Positions 7,611-16,059 of a stretch of DNA of 64,000 nucleotides are shown here, in pieces; positions within the stretch are counted from its first letter, which is position 1; each line of letters begins with the position of its first letter. Made by a program: the position numbers and the translations under genes. The notes under the pieces were generated by a model. That model had not been told where the DNA came from. It searched no databases and saw only the letters and a list, made by a program, of their open reading frames with translations. The DNA is from Sphingobium sp. (GTDB lineage: Bacteria; Pseudomonadota; Alphaproteobacteria; Sphingomonadales; Sphingomonadaceae), in NCBI GenBank assembly GCA_003248935.1, contig QFQF01000011.1, positions 60,457 through 124,456 on the forward strand, read 5' to 3'.

Positions 7611-8651
7611 CTAGAACACGCGTTCCTTGCCTTTATCCTTGTCCGGTCGAAACGTGTCTACCAAGTCCTCGATCTCGGATACGGACATATTCTGAGTTTC
7701 GACGATGTTTCTCATGCGCTCAAATTCGATGATATTGGGCACATATTCGGAATTGTCGTGATCGACCCGCAGAAGCCTGGAACTTCTCATTTTTGAGATC
7801 AGATCGACAGCAACAGCGTTGGACGGATCGCTCCTGATCGCACGCTGAACCGCATCGCTCGCTTCCTCCAAGTTCCCGATCATCAGTTGATAGGACGCTT
7901 TCTTGGCAAAGAGCTGGGATTGCTCTCCGGCGGTAGGAATATTGCTCGATATCATCCCATCAATGGCATTTATCGCCAACACCTTATCGTCATTTGCCGC
8001 CGCGAACTGGGCAAGCGCAGAGGACAGGGCATACTGGTCCGCCGCCGTGTTCATCGTCTTCACCGCGTTGGTGAGTTCCGGCAGAGAGGCGCTCTCCAAT
8101 GAAGAGAGGATGGCATCCAGCGCCTTCTGGAAAGCGGGTGTGATCTTTTTGTCCGCCTCGGACAGCAGCCGGCGCGTGTTCTTGATCGCCATTTCTGTCC
8201 AGCGCGGGCCGAAATAATATACGCCCAGATACATCAGGGCCGCCTTCTTCTCCTCAACGCCCGATGCGATCATCCCTTCGTAGAACATGTGATGGACGGC
8301 TCGCCACCGCTCGGTCCGCACATCACAATACCAGTCATGAATGACAGATGCGTTCCGATACTTGTCGTCGAAAGGTCCGCCGACAAGGGACCACAATATG
8401 GAAGGAATGGACGCTCCATCCACAACAGCTCTGTCGGGCACCTTCCATTCTTTACAGGAGCTGTCACGAAAGCCGTAGGGCTTCATCAGTGACATCGTCC
8501 GTCCGTCCTTCTCGGCCTTGACGACAAGATCTCCTATATACTGCGCCCTGCACGTCGTTGCGGCGGATTTCCCATCTTTCGCCAGAGCCCGAGCGGGAGC
8601 GAGCATAACGAAAGCGCTCCCCATTATCGCGATCATCGCAGCATATTTCAT
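7611..8651 (-). CDS. Secreted DUF1353-domain protein
   Basis: Function unknown. A signal peptide (MKYAAMIAIM to ALA, residues 1-24) precedes a DUF1353 domain with its two hallmark motifs DGASIP (78-83) and VIHDWYCD (103-110); DUF1353 is often found in phage and phage-derived loci. The 190-residue C-terminal part is helical and looks TPR-like (EASDAVQRAIRSDPSNAVAVDLI). I chose ATG 8651 over the in-frame one at 8747 because it gives the signal peptide. The base composition is visibly more AT-rich than the neighbours. The gene lies alone between two 15-bp repeats next to tRNA-Ser, suggesting acquisition. Confidence 0.75.
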   Translation of the reverse strand: MKYAAMIAIMGSAFVMLAPARALAKDGKSAATTCRAQYIGDLVVKAEKDGRTMSLMKPYGFRDSSCKEWKVPDRAVVDGASIPSILWSLVGGPFDDKYRNASVIHDWYCDVRTERWRAVHHMFYEGMIASGVEEKKAALMYLGVYYFGPRWTEMAIKNTRRLLSEADKKITPAFQKALDAILSSLESASLPELTNAVKTMNTAADQYALSSALAQFAAANDDKVLAINAIDGMISSNIPTAGEQSQLFAKKASYQLMIGNLEEASDAVQRAIRSDPSNAVAVDLISKMRSSRLLRVDHDNSEYVPNIIEFERMRNIVETQNMSVSEIEDLVDTFRPDKDKGKERVF

Positions 8652-8774
8652 GTGCCCCCCCGGCGCCCTTTCCTGTCGAAGCTCATCCCGCTGTTCGACA
8701 AGCGGTAGGCAGCCCGCCCCGGACAGCCAGTTTCCCGATCGAACCAAACAGAAGATTGTCTTTCAATCATCCGA

Positions 8775-8789
8775 CCGCCAATTTTTTCT
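8775..8789. repeat. 15-bp direct repeat, copy 2
   Basis: CCGCCAATTTTTTCT, identical to 7544-7558 and in the same orientation; 1,231 bases separate the two starts. It lies just upstream of the DUF1353 gene. Flanking bases differ between copies (CTCC versus CCGA to the left), so only the 15-bp core is shared. Confidence 0.7.
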
Positions 8790-8899
8790 CCATGTCGGAC
8801 CTATATGGCGTCGGCCCGTCGAAAGCCGACCATCGTGCCGGGCGCGGCGAGGAGCGTCAGACGCTGGCTGGCGAGACTTCACCCATCACGCGACCTATC

Positions 8900-9754
8900 T
8901 CAATCCCTCGCCAGCGCTGCGGCGACATAGAGTTCGCGCAGCCGCGTTGCGACCGGGCCGGGGGTGCCAGGGCCGACCGGGCTGTCGTCGATCCGTACGA
9001 CCGGATGCACGAAGGTCGAGGCGCTGGTGATGAACGCCTCCTTCGCTGCCTGCGCCTCCGCGATGGAGAACAGGCGGCGCTCGACCTTCAGCGACTGTTC
9101 GCGCGCCAGCGCCTCGATCGCGGCGCCGGTGCAGCCGGGGAGGATCGCGTGCGAATTCGGGCGGGTCACGAGGACGTCGTCGGCGGTGAGGATGAAGGCG
9201 GTCGAGGACGCGCCCTCCGTCACCATGCCGTCCTCGACCATCCATGCCTCCTGACAGCCCGCTGCGGCGGCCTCCCGCTTCGCCAGCACCTGCGCCAGCA
9301 GCGCGACGCTCTTGATGTCCCGGCGGGCCCAGCGGATGTCGGCGACCGAGCGGACGGCGATGCCGTTGCGGGCGGCGGCCGAATCCCGGATCGCCTTGGG
9401 CTGGCAGAACAGCACCAGCGTCGGCGCGATCCCGGCCGACGGCAGGAAATCGCGCGCAGCGTCCGCGCCGCGCGTCAGCTGGAGATAGACGAGCCCCTCC
9501 CGCATGGCGTTGCGGCGGATGAGTTCCTGCTGAACCGCGGTGATCCCGTCGGGCGACAACGGCAGCGGCAGGTCAAGCTCCCCGGCCGAGCGCCGCAACC
9601 GGGCCTGATGCGCGGCATTGTCGACCAGCCGCCCCTCGATCACGGCCGCGACCTCGTAGACACCGTCCGCAAACAGGAAGCCCCGGTCGAGCACCGACAC
9701 GCGCGCCTCCTCCAGCGGGAGATAGGCTCCGTTCACATAGGCAATGGCGGTCAT
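8900..9754 (-). CDS. Class IV aminotransferase (D-amino-acid transaminase type)
   Basis: PLP-dependent fold-type IV enzyme, probably D-alanine:2-oxoacid aminotransferase, giving D-glutamate for peptidoglycan or breaking down D-amino acids. The 284 residues start MTAIAYVNGAYLPLEEA and contain DRGFLFADGVYE, the PLP-binding lysine in RRDIKSVALLAQVLAK, EAWMVEDGMVTEGASSTAF and ILPGCTGAA. The frame continues upstream to 9964, but ATG 9754 is the family start. It lies 79 bases downstream of rpoN. A branched-chain aminotransferase or aminodeoxychorismate lyase is less likely given the D-AAT-like motifs. Confidence 0.9.
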   Translation of the reverse strand: MTAIAYVNGAYLPLEEARVSVLDRGFLFADGVYEVAAVIEGRLVDNAAHQARLRRSAGELDLPLPLSPDGITAVQQELIRRNAMREGLVYLQLTRGADAARDFLPSAGIAPTLVLFCQPKAIRDSAAARNGIAVRSVADIRWARRDIKSVALLAQVLAKREAAAAGCQEAWMVEDGMVTEGASSTAFILTADDVLVTRPNSHAILPGCTGAAIEALAREQSLKVERRLFSIAEAQAAKEAFITSASTFVHPVVRIDDSPVGPGTPGPVATRLRELYVAAALARD

Positions 9755-9833
9755 CTGTCGGTCCCTTTCGCTGGCGGCGCTTTTGCCGGGTTGCTGGGAC
9801 AAGTCAAACCGGCATGTCCCGGCCGGCGGACGT

Positions 9834-11363
9834 TCACGCGGCGCGGCTGCCCAGCATCTTCTGCCGTCGCCGCTGGACGGAGGAGCCGATGCCGATTGCC
9901 TCCCGATATTTGGCGACGGTGCGCCGGGCGATGTCGAACCCCTTGTCGCGCAACAGGTCGACAAGAGTGTCGTCGGAGAGGATCTTGCGCGGGTCCTCCG
10001 CCGCGATCAGCGCCTTGATGTGGCTCTTCACCGCCTCCGCCGATACCGCCTCACCGCCATCGGCCGACTGGATCGAGCTGGTGAAGAAATATTTCAGCTC
10101 ATAGAGGCCGCGCGGGCAGGACAGATATTTGTTGGAAGTGACGCGGCTGACGGTGGATTCGTGCATCTCCACCGCGTCGGCGACCATCCGCAGGGTCAGC
10201 GGGCGCAGATGGGCGACCCCTTCGCGGAAGAACTTCTCCTGCTGCCGGACGATCTCGCCCGCGACCTTGAGGATCGTCTTCTGCCGCTGGTCGAGCGCCT
10301 TCACCAGCCAGTTGGCGCTGGTCAGGCAATCGGCCAGCCACGCCTTCGACGCCTTGTCCTGCGCGCCGCCCGCCAGTTCGACATAATAGCTGCGGTTGAC
10401 CAGCACCCGGGGTAAGGTCGCTGTATTGATCTCGATCGCCCAGCCCTCGCCGCGCGGCGCCACGAACAGGTCGGGAATGACGGCAGGCGCGCTGTCACCG
10501 GAAAAGCGTAGGCCGGGCTTGGGATCATAGCCGCGCAGCTCCCGGATCATGTCGGCCATGTCCTCCTCATCCACGCCGCAGATACGGCGCAGATGCGGCA
10601 GCGCGCCCTTCGCCAGCAGGTCGAGATTGGCGATCAGCTTCGCCATGCAGGGGTCGTAGCGATCCGCCTCCCGCGCCTGGATCGCGAGACATTCGGCGAG
10701 GGTACGCGCGCCGACGCCGGACGGGTCGAAGGTCTGGATGACAGCCAGCACCGCCTCCACCTGGGCCAGCGGCACGCCAAGGTCATAGGCAAGGCGCAGC
10801 AGGTCCGCCTCCAGATAGCCCGCCTCGCCGATCTGGCCGATCAACTGGCCCGCGACCACGAGGTCGGCGCCGGACAGGCATGCGCCTGCCTGCGCCATCA
10901 GATGTTCGTGGAGGCCCGCGTCGGGATTGGCGAAACTGTCGAAATCCGGACCGTCCTCGCCGAAGCCGCCGCCCTCGCCGATCATGTCGCCGCCCAGCCC
11001 CGGACCGGACGCCGCCGGTTGCGCAGGGCCCTCCGCGCGGTCGCCGGGACCATCGTCGATGAAGGTTTCGGCCGCGTAGTCGACGTCGAGCGGGCTGTCG
11101 GCCTCCCCCTGCCCCTGCGCCATCAGCATGTCGGACCCCGCATCCGCATCGACAGGGGCGCCGCCGTCCGGCGTTTCCGGCGCCTGTGCGTCCGCGCCAA
11201 GGGCGCCCGGCGCGTCGAGCAGCGGGTTCTTCTCGACCTCCGATGCGACGAACGCCTCGATCTCCAGATTGGACAGCGCCAGCAGGCGGATCGCCTGCTG
11301 CAACTGCGGCGTCATCACCAGCGACTGGCTTTGCCGCAGGTCGAGGCGAGGCCCCAGCGCCAT
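9834..11363 (-). CDS. rpoN: RNA polymerase sigma-54 factor
   Basis: Sigma factor that recognises -24/-12 promoters and needs AAA+ activators. The 509 residues show the glutamine-rich region I (RQSQSLVMTPQLQQAIRLL), an acidic region II (about 55-130), the core-binding region, the HTH block (HESTVSRVTSNKYL) and the C-terminal RpoN box ARRTVAKYRE. It follows lptB on the same strand after 81 bases, as in most alphaproteobacteria, but the usual downstream hpf and ptsN are absent here and lie at 45.4-46.6 kb. Confidence 0.97.
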   Translation of the reverse strand: MALGPRLDLRQSQSLVMTPQLQQAIRLLALSNLEIEAFVASEVEKNPLLDAPGALGADAQAPETPDGGAPVDADAGSDMLMAQGQGEADSPLDVDYAAETFIDDGPGDRAEGPAQPAASGPGLGGDMIGEGGGFGEDGPDFDSFANPDAGLHEHLMAQAGACLSGADLVVAGQLIGQIGEAGYLEADLLRLAYDLGVPLAQVEAVLAVIQTFDPSGVGARTLAECLAIQAREADRYDPCMAKLIANLDLLAKGALPHLRRICGVDEEDMADMIRELRGYDPKPGLRFSGDSAPAVIPDLFVAPRGEGWAIEINTATLPRVLVNRSYYVELAGGAQDKASKAWLADCLTSANWLVKALDQRQKTILKVAGEIVRQQEKFFREGVAHLRPLTLRMVADAVEMHESTVSRVTSNKYLSCPRGLYELKYFFTSSIQSADGGEAVSAEAVKSHIKALIAAEDPRKILSDDTLVDLLRDKGFDIARRTVAKYREAIGIGSSVQRRRQKMLGSRAA

Positions 11364-11444
11364 CCCGGTCAGCCCGCCGCCCGGCCCGGGAGTGGTCCCC
11401 GGGCGCCATCATCGGCAAAGGCGGCGTGCCCGGCCATGGTCATG

Positions 11445-12221
11445 TCAAAGCGAGAAGCTCTCGCCCAGATAGAGGCGGCGCACGTCGGCATTGGCGACGA
11501 GTTCGGTGGGGCTACCCGCAAACAGCACGCGGCCGTCATAGATGATGCAGGCGCGATCGACGATCTCCAGCGTCTCGCGGACATTGTGATCGGTGATGAG
11601 GACGCCGATGCCACGCGTCTTCAGTTGCTTCACCAGATCACGGATGTCGGCGATCGACAACGGGTCGATACCGGCGAACGGCTCGTCGAGCAGCACGATC
11701 GAAGGATTCGCGGCCAGCGCGCGGGCGATCTCGCAACGGCGGCGTTCGCCGCCCGACAGCGCCATGGCCGAGGAACCGCGCAGGCGGGTGAGGCCGAATT
11801 CGTCGAGCAGCTGTTCCAGCCGATCGGCCCGCGCCGAGGCGTCGGGTTCCGCCAGCTCCAGCACGGCACGGATATTCTGCTCGACCGTCAGACCCCGGAA
11901 GATCGATGTTTCCTGCGGCAGATAGCCGATGCCCAGGATCGCGCGGCGGTACATGGGCAGGCTGGTGATGTCGTGCCCGTCGAGCAGGATGCGGCCGCTG
12001 TCCGGCTTTACGAGGCCCATGATCGAATAGAAGCAGGTCGTCTTGCCCGCGCCATTGGGGCCGAGGAGGCCGACAACCTCCCCCTTCGCGACGGTCAGCG
12101 ACACGTCGGCAAGGACCGAGCGGCGCTCATAGCTCTTCGCGATCGAGATGACCGAGAGCCCGTCGCCAAGCTCCTGCGGGCTCATCGGCCGGTCATAATC
12201 CACGGTTGCGACGTCGCTCAT
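11445..12221 (-). CDS. lptB: LPS export ABC transporter ATP-binding protein
   Basis: ATPase of the LptB2FGC complex that extracts lipopolysaccharide from the inner membrane. 258 residues with Walker A GPNGAGKTT, the Q-loop LPQETSIFRGL, signature LSGGERRR, Walker B IVLLDEPFAGID and the H-loop ITDHN. GAGGAACGGGA upstream supports ATG 12221 over the in-frame ATG at 12284. It is separated from lptA by 176 bases, an unusually wide gap for this operon, so a second promoter may lie there. Confidence 0.96.
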   Translation of the reverse strand: MSDVATVDYDRPMSPQELGDGLSVISIAKSYERRSVLADVSLTVAKGEVVGLLGPNGAGKTTCFYSIMGLVKPDSGRILLDGHDITSLPMYRRAILGIGYLPQETSIFRGLTVEQNIRAVLELAEPDASARADRLEQLLDEFGLTRLRGSSAMALSGGERRRCEIARALAANPSIVLLDEPFAGIDPLSIADIRDLVKQLKTRGIGVLITDHNVRETLEIVDRACIIYDGRVLFAGSPTELVANADVRRLYLGESFSL

Positions 12222-12397
12222 TCCCGTTCCTCGTCGTTCAATGGCCTGCCGGGTCCGACGCGGGACCAATTTGGCAAGGTTCATGCATGGGTTCGCGCGC
12301 GGGCGAAAGCCCCCAGCCGATTAATTTTCCGCCATGTGTGTGCAAAAGCGCCCGATCCTGGCTTGTTCCGGTCGGTCCGCCACGCGAAGCCGGTGCG

Positions 12398-12979
12398 TCA
12401 GGGATTGCCCTGGGCCGGCGGACTGGTCCGTTGCGGCACGCTGAAGGTGCCCGACACACGCCCGCCCGAGCCGGAGCCGGTGACGCCTGGCGCAGCGGAA
12501 CGGCCATCGACGGTGGAACGCCCGCTGGTCAGGTCCATCACCAGCCGCCCGCCGGTCAGGCGATTGCTCCCCTGGTTCAGCTCGACATTGCCGAGCATCG
12601 TGATCAGCCGCTTGTTGAGGTCGTAGATGGCGACGTTGCCCTTCGCCTTCTGGTTGCCCTTCACGATGACGACATTGCCCGAGGCGTCGATGCGGTCGAT
12701 GGCGATGTTGCTGCCGTCCGCGTCGCCGGCGGGCTGCGGCTGGCCGTTGTTGCGATAGGCGACGGTCATCCGCGCGGCGTCGAGCGTCATGCCCGCCTGC
12801 GTCACATGGACGTTGCCGGACACGACGACCCGGTCGGTCCGGTCCTGCACCTCTATGCGGTCGGCGGTGAAGTTCACCGGCGCGTTGCTGTCGTGATTCC
12901 TGAGCGCCTGCGCATGCGCGCTTCCCGCAACGGCCAGCAACAGGGCGGACAGGATCAGGGCGGGGGCCGGACGCGTCAT
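12398..12979 (-). CDS. lptA: Lipopolysaccharide transport periplasmic protein LptA
   Basis: Periplasmic bridge protein carrying LPS between LptC and LptD. 193 residues with a signal peptide ending AGSAHA (about residue 23), then the OstA-like beta-jellyroll: APVNFTADRIEVQDRTDRVVVSGNV and later strands; the C-terminus is Gly/Ser/Pro-rich. Its ATG lies within the end of lptC (overlap 12976-12979), so the two are translationally coupled. Confidence 0.93.
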   Translation of the reverse strand: MTRPAPALILSALLLAVAGSAHAQALRNHDSNAPVNFTADRIEVQDRTDRVVVSGNVHVTQAGMTLDAARMTVAYRNNGQPQPAGDADGSNIAIDRIDASGNVVIVKGNQKAKGNVAIYDLNKRLITMLGNVELNQGSNRLTGGRLVMDLTSGRSTVDGRSAAPGVTGSGSGGRVSGTFSVPQRTSPPAQGNP

Positions 12980-13626
12980 TGTTTGCGCCCTTTGAGGCCA
13001 TTTTGTTCGATACGCAAGCGGGCACGGCCATTGAGGGTCACGGTTCGTCCCGCCATGTCGGCCTCCAGATGATCCGCGGTGAACGTGCCGATGGGCATGC
13101 GGCCGTCGACGCGGCCGTTGCTGTGCATCCTGCGCTGGCGCAGGTCCACGTCCACGTCGCGCGTCGTCAGCCGGTATCCGCCCGCCGACTGGAACTGGAC
13201 CGCGCCGTCGATCGCCACCTTCTCCGTATCCATGTCGTACCGCCCCTTGCCGGCGTCGATGACCGCCGGGCCATCGGAGAGCAGGATGCGGGCGGACAGG
13301 TTGTTGAGGTCGACGATCGGCACCGCAGACGTCTTCTGCACGGCCGATCCCGCGCGCAGGGAGAAGGGCTGCCCCTTGCTGTCCTCGCCCCGGTACAGCG
13401 CCTCCGACACGCGCATGCGCTCCTTCGCCACCTCGACCTTGTTCTTGTCGAGGACGAAGCTGACCTCTCCGCCGGTCGTGAAGGGGGCGGTGGCGAGGAA
13501 CGCCGTCAATATGCCTACGCCCACCGGCAAGATCGACTTGAGAACGCCGATCAGGCGGTCATGGCTGCCGCCCGGAAGCGCCCAGTGTTGGAGCGCGCTG
13601 CGTTGCTGTTCGGCCTGAAGCGACAT
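12976..13626 (-). CDS. lptC: LPS export system protein LptC
   Basis: Single-pass inner-membrane protein that receives LPS from LptBFG and passes it to LptA. 216 residues: a short cytoplasmic N-terminus, one membrane segment at about residues 30-47 (LPVGVGILTAFLATAPF), then a periplasmic OstA-like domain ending TVTLNGRARLRI. The position directly upstream of lptA with a 4-base overlap confirms the call, since sequence conservation in LptC is low. Confidence 0.92.
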   Translation of the reverse strand: MSLQAEQQRSALQHWALPGGSHDRLIGVLKSILPVGVGILTAFLATAPFTTGGEVSFVLDKNKVEVAKERMRVSEALYRGEDSKGQPFSLRAGSAVQKTSAVPIVDLNNLSARILLSDGPAVIDAGKGRYDMDTEKVAIDGAVQFQSAGGYRLTTRDVDVDLRQRRMHSNGRVDGRMPIGTFTADHLEADMAGRTVTLNGRARLRIEQNGLKGRKQ

Positions 13627-13641
13627 CGGAGAGGCGGCCTT

Positions 13642-14259
13642 TTACATATGCGCGAAGATGTCGATCTCCGGCCAGCCCGCGAGATCGAGCTTCGCGCGAT
13701 GCGGCAGGAAATCGAAACAGGCCTGTGCAAGGTCCATGCGTCCCTCACGCTCAAGCCGCCGGTCGAGTTCTTCCTTGAGCAGGTGAAGGAAACGCACGTC
13801 GGATGCGGCATAGTCCTTCTGCGCGTCCGACAGGACCGGCGCGCCCCAGTCGGAACTCTGCTGCTGCTTGCTGATGTCCTGGCCCAGAAGCTCGCGCACC
13901 AGTTCCTTCAGGCCATGGCGGTCGGTGTAGGTGCGCACCAGCCGGGACGCGATCTTCGTGCAGTAGACCGGCGCCGCCAGCACGCCCAGATAATGCTGCA
14001 GCGCCGCGATATCGAATCGGCCGAAGTGAAACAGCTTGAGGCGAGCAGGGTCGGCCAGGACGGCTTTCAGGCGGGGCGCGTCATAGCGGCTGCCCGGCGC
14101 GAATCGGACGAGGTGCTCGTCACCGCGACCATCGCTGATCTGTACCACGCAGAGCCGGTCGCGCGGCGTTATCAGCCCCATCGTCTCCGTATCGACGGCG
14201 ACGGAGCCCTCCGTCAGCACGCCTTCGGGCAGGTCTTCTTCATGAAAATGAACGGTCAT
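13642..14259 (-). CDS. rnd: Short ribonuclease D-type 3'-5' exonuclease
   Basis: DEDDy-family exoribonuclease involved in stable-RNA 3'-end trimming. The 205 residues contain only the exonuclease domain: Exo I AVDTETMGL, Exo II HFGRFDIAALQ and Exo III DYAASDVRFLHLL with the catalytic tyrosine/aspartate; the two HRDC domains of E. coli RNase D are missing, as in many alphaproteobacterial short forms. It precedes lptC by 15 bases on the same strand, so rnd-lptC-lptA may be one transcript. Confidence 0.92.
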   Translation of the reverse strand: MTVHFHEEDLPEGVLTEGSVAVDTETMGLITPRDRLCVVQISDGRGDEHLVRFAPGSRYDAPRLKAVLADPARLKLFHFGRFDIAALQHYLGVLAAPVYCTKIASRLVRTYTDRHGLKELVRELLGQDISKQQQSSDWGAPVLSDAQKDYAASDVRFLHLLKEELDRRLEREGRMDLAQACFDFLPHRAKLDLAGWPEIDIFAHM

Positions 14260-14546
14260 TACTCCCCCTTAGAGGCGGCGGCGTGACAACTCAATCGGCG
14301 GTTTTGCGCGCATGCAGCGCGATTCGGAGGATATGGGACACCACCCCGGCGGGAAGCCGCCGATTTCGTCCGCATGCCCTATCAACATGCCTCGTGAAAA
14401 AATGGCTGAAAATCGTTCGCGCTTGCAGGAAATATTGTTATAGTGAGTCCCAAACCGTAAGTGTTCTACGGCGGATTCTGCATGTCCTTCGTCCGGCATG
14501 TTTGTCCGAATGGTGCGCGGGGCGAAGCGAAAGTGACTAACAGGGC
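14260..14546 (+). promoter_or_regulatory. Divergent gap with promoter and long leader of the cold-shock gene
   Basis: 287 bases between rnd and the cold-shock gene. A -10-like TATAGT at 14439-14444 lies in a local AT-rich stretch and would give a leader of about 95 bases; long structured leaders are usual for cold-shock mRNAs. AGGGC precedes the ATG at 14547. No ORF or tRNA is seen here. Confidence 0.4.
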
Positions 14547-15338
14547 ATGAGTTTTGATAGAGGTCGCCGCGGACGCGGCAAGGACAAGCGGGACGGTTTC
14601 GGCGACGAGAATTTTTATTCCGATCAGGGTGGCGGCAGCCGTTTCGGTGGCGGCTTCGGTGACCGGGGTGGTTTCGGCGGCGGCTTTGGTGATCGCGGCG
14701 GCGGCGGCGGTTTCGGCGGTGGCGATCGCGGCGGCTTCGGCGGCGGCGGCGGTGGCGGCGGCTTCCGTGGCGGTGGCGGCGGCGGCGGTGGTCGCGGCAT
14801 GCCGGCCCAGGTCGTTGGCGAAGGCAATGGCGTCGTAAAATTCTTCAACGGGCAGAAGGGCTTCGGCTTTATCGTGCGCGACGATGGCGGTGAGGACGTG
14901 TTCGTCCACATCAGCGCTGTCGAGCAGGCTGGTCTGACCGGCCTCGCCGAGGGACAGCCGCTTGGCTTCACCCTCGTCGATCGTGGCGGCAAGGTGTCGG
15001 CGACCGACCTCAAGATCGACGGTGAGCCGCTCCCGGTCGAAGAGCGCGCCCCCCGTCCGGCCCAGGCCGGCGGCTTCGGCGGCGGCGCCGAGCGTGGCGG
15101 GCCCCAGCGTCAGCTGACCGGCGAGCGCGCGAGCGGAACGGTGAAATTCTTCAACGCGATGAAGGGCTTCGGCTTCATTCAGCGCGACGATGGCCAGCCG
15201 GACGCGTTCGTGCACATCAGTGCGGTCGAGCGTGCGGGCATGTCGGCCCTCAACGAAGGCGATCGCCTTGACTTCGAGCTGGAGGTCGACCGTCGCGGCA
15301 AGTACGCCGCCGTCAACCTGCAGTCGAAGGCCGACTGA
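14547..15338 (+). CDS. Double cold-shock-domain protein with Gly-rich disordered N-terminus
   Basis: Single-stranded nucleic-acid-binding protein, probably an RNA chaperone. 263 residues in three parts: a basic N-tip (1-27), a Gly/Phe/Arg tract of GFGDRGGFGGG-like repeats (28-84), then two cold-shock domains (about 95-158 and 196-261), each with RNP1 (KGFGFI) and RNP2 (VFVHISAV or AFVHISAV). Tandem CSD proteins are common in alphaproteobacteria; the long FGG/RGG tract resembles eukaryotic RNA-binding low-complexity regions. The DNA of the tract is a GGC-rich repeat that may vary in length. A strong terminator follows. Confidence 0.93.
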   Translation: MSFDRGRRGRGKDKRDGFGDENFYSDQGGGSRFGGGFGDRGGFGGGFGDRGGGGGFGGGDRGGFGGGGGGGGFRGGGGGGGGRGMPAQVVGEGNGVVKFFNGQKGFGFIVRDDGGEDVFVHISAVEQAGLTGLAEGQPLGFTLVDRGGKVSATDLKIDGEPLPVEERAPRPAQAGGFGGGAERGGPQRQLTGERASGTVKFFNAMKGFGFIQRDDGQPDAFVHISAVERAGMSALNEGDRLDFELEVDRRGKYAAVNLQSKAD

Positions 15339-15373
15339 CACACCGCGCCCGAAAGGGCGACGTGATCCAAAAG

Positions 15374-15403
15374 AAAAGGGCCGCCAGCAATGGCGGCCCT
15401 TTT
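15374..15403. terminator. Bidirectional terminator between cold-shock gene and dps
   Basis: AAAAGGGCCGCC and GGCGGCCCTTTT form a perfect 12-bp stem around AGCAAT, with T/A runs at both ends, between two convergent genes. Confidence 0.9.
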
Positions 15404-15446
15404 CGTTGCGATGCGGAGCCTGTTCAGGCCCCGAACCCGGTCCGCA

Positions 15447-15938
15447 TCAGGCGTTGCGACTCGCCTCGAACAGGAACCAGGCGCGCTGCTCGGCCTCATC
15501 GGTCCAGTCGTCGATAATGCCCTCCGTCGCGTTGTCGCCCGCTTCCGTCGCCGCCGCCTTCGCCGCGCGCAACGCCGTCACCAGGTTCAGGTTATCCTGA
15601 CGCAGTTCGGCCAGCATGTCGCCGGGGCTCACGAAATCGGCATCGTTGTCGGCCACCGTCTGATGCCGGGCGATGTCGCCGATCGACCGCAGCGTTGTGT
15701 TGCCGGTCTTGCGCACACGCTCCGCGATCAGGTCCGTCGTCGCCAGAATCTGCGCCGCCTGCTCGTCGAACATCAGGTGATAGTCCCGGAAATGCGGCCC
15801 CGACACGTGCCAGTGGAAATTCTTGGTCTTGAAATAGAGCGCATAGCTGTCGGCCAGAACGCCGTTCAGCGCCTCGGCCACCGACTTGGTGGCGTTGCTC
15901 TTCAGGTCCGTGGGCGTCTTGAGCTCCTGGGCCGTCAT
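15447..15938 (-). CDS. dps: Dps family DNA-binding ferritin-like protein
   Basis: Miniferritin that oxidises and stores iron with hydrogen peroxide and protects DNA in stress. 163 residues, the family length, with the ferroxidase signature NFHWHVSGPHFRDYHLMFDEQ (shared across a dimer interface) and helix DNATEGIIDDW. AGGAGGAACAT directly before ATG 15938 fixes the start; the longer frame to 16016 has no comparable site. Lys-rich DNA-binding N-tail is short here, so DNA compaction is uncertain. Confidence 0.95.
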   Translation of the reverse strand: MTAQELKTPTDLKSNATKSVAEALNGVLADSYALYFKTKNFHWHVSGPHFRDYHLMFDEQAAQILATTDLIAERVRKTGNTTLRSIGDIARHQTVADNDADFVSPGDMLAELRQDNLNLVTALRAAKAAATEAGDNATEGIIDDWTDEAEQRAWFLFEASRNA

Positions 15939-16059
15939 ATGTTCCTCCTGGGAGATGGGAAAAGGTTTCGCATATATAATGATCGACCTGCCGGTTGGTG
16001 CCATCCTTTCGGACAAAATCGTAGAGGGAATCTTACGTAATACTGATCGTCAGGATCGA

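Noticed and set aside
10593..12626. 677-residue plus-strand frame across rpoN-lptB-lptA
   Set aside because: Spans three recognised minus-strand genes; no motif, typical high-GC antisense frame.
14600..14800. CRISPR-like spacing of GGC repeats
   Set aside because: Low-complexity codons of a Gly-rich protein, with no direct repeat/spacer structure.
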